NCBI GenBank assembly: GCA_031256125.1
Contig: JAIRRE010000303.1
Span: 1 to 6,210 of the forward strand
DNA from: Burkholderiaceae bacterium
Lineage (GTDB): Bacteria; Pseudomonadota; Gammaproteobacteria; Burkholderiales; Burkholderiaceae_C
Direction of reading: 5' to 3'
DNA: 6,210 nucleotides
Made by a program: the position numbers and the translations under genes
The notes under the pieces: generated by a model
The model's database searches: none
Seen by the model: only the letters and a program-made list of their open reading frames with translations
Told to the model about the DNA's origin: nothing
Shown here: piece after piece, positions 6,005-6,210 of the stretch
How positions within the stretch are numbered: position 1 is the first letter of the stretch
How the letters are laid out: each line of letters starts with the position of its first letter

Positions 6005-6210
6005 CGCGCGCCCTCTGGCTTGCATACTGGCTCACACAGCGGTACAGCGCGTAGAGCGCCAGCGACATGGCAAGCATCACGACTGCGCCCGCCGCCGCGG
6101 CTGGCAAATCCAGGTCGATGCTGGCGCTGCTGTAGATTGCGACGGGCAACGTGACCAGCTTGGCGCTGCCGAGTACGAGCATGATGCCGAACTCGTTGAG
6201 GGTCAGCAAA
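5994..6210 (-). CDS. phnU: AEP/phosphonate ABC transporter permease, PhnU-like, C-terminal fragment (runs off right edge)
   Basis: Only the last 71 codons are in the window. The piece begins with LLTLNEFGIMLVLGSAK, corresponding to the conserved region after the fifth helix in PhnU-type permeases (LNEFG). It continues with a periplasmic stretch (TLPVAIYSSASIDLDLP) and a final hydrophobic helix (AAAAGAVVMLAMSLALYALYR), ending in a short basic tail. The EAA loop and earlier helices are outside. It overlaps the next permease by 11 bases, as expected for paired subunits of one transporter. The PhnU name depends on the neighbouring genes and this short similarity, so it is less secure than the others. 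Confidence 0.75.
   Translation of the reverse strand, partial: LLTLNEFGIMLVLGSAKLVTLPVAIYSSASIDLDLPAAAAGAVVMLAMSLALYALYRCVSQYASQRARDVR
6011..6016 (-). promoter_or_regulatory. Ribosome-binding site of phnV, inside the phnU 3' end
   Basis: AGAGGG on the minus strand, six bases before the ATG at 6004, lying within the last codons of the upstream permease gene. It favours 6004 over the ATG at 6025. Confidence 0.6.

Overview
The window is GC-rich, densely coded DNA from what looks like a proteobacterium. A betaproteobacterium of the Burkholderiales type is my best guess, from the phosphonate gene set, the codon usage and the lipoprotein/transport genes; this is inference, because there is no rRNA or other marker gene. 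Four transcription blocks are visible. No CRISPR array, tRNA, rRNA, insertion sequence or phage gene was recognised.

Left block (1-1243, minus strand): a lipoprotein of the HlyD/YbhG membrane-fusion family, followed with a 4-base ATGA overlap by the first third of an ABC ATPase that runs off the left edge. This is the start of a drug/solute export operon whose ABC-2 permease genes should lie just outside. Middle (1330-1914, plus strand): a divergently transcribed Cu/Zn superoxide dismutase-family lipoprotein (SodC-like). It has lost the copper/zinc bridging histidine, a second zinc histidine and the active-site arginine. An 86-base shared intergenic region (1244-1329) separates the two.

1915-2414 is a 500-base stretch with no gene I can support. 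It lies between convergent transcription units and holds several inverted repeats and a marked local AT-rich dip.

Right block (2415-6210, minus strand, read right to left): a phosphonate catabolism operon. It contains the 3' end of a permease gene (phnU-like), a second permease (phnV-like), phosphonoacetate hydrolase (phnA) and phosphonoacetaldehyde dehydrogenase (phnY). The genes overlap or are 30 bases apart, so co-transcription is very likely. Together they describe 2-aminoethylphosphonate (AEP) use: import by an ABC transporter, deamination to phosphonoacetaldehyde by a transaminase (PhnW, not in the window), oxidation to phosphonoacetate by PhnY, and hydrolysis to acetate and phosphate by PhnA. 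The solute-binding protein, the transport ATPase, PhnW and any regulator would be expected to the right of the window.

The phosphonate pathway is a known system. The least ordinary item is the SodC-like protein with a dismantled metal site.
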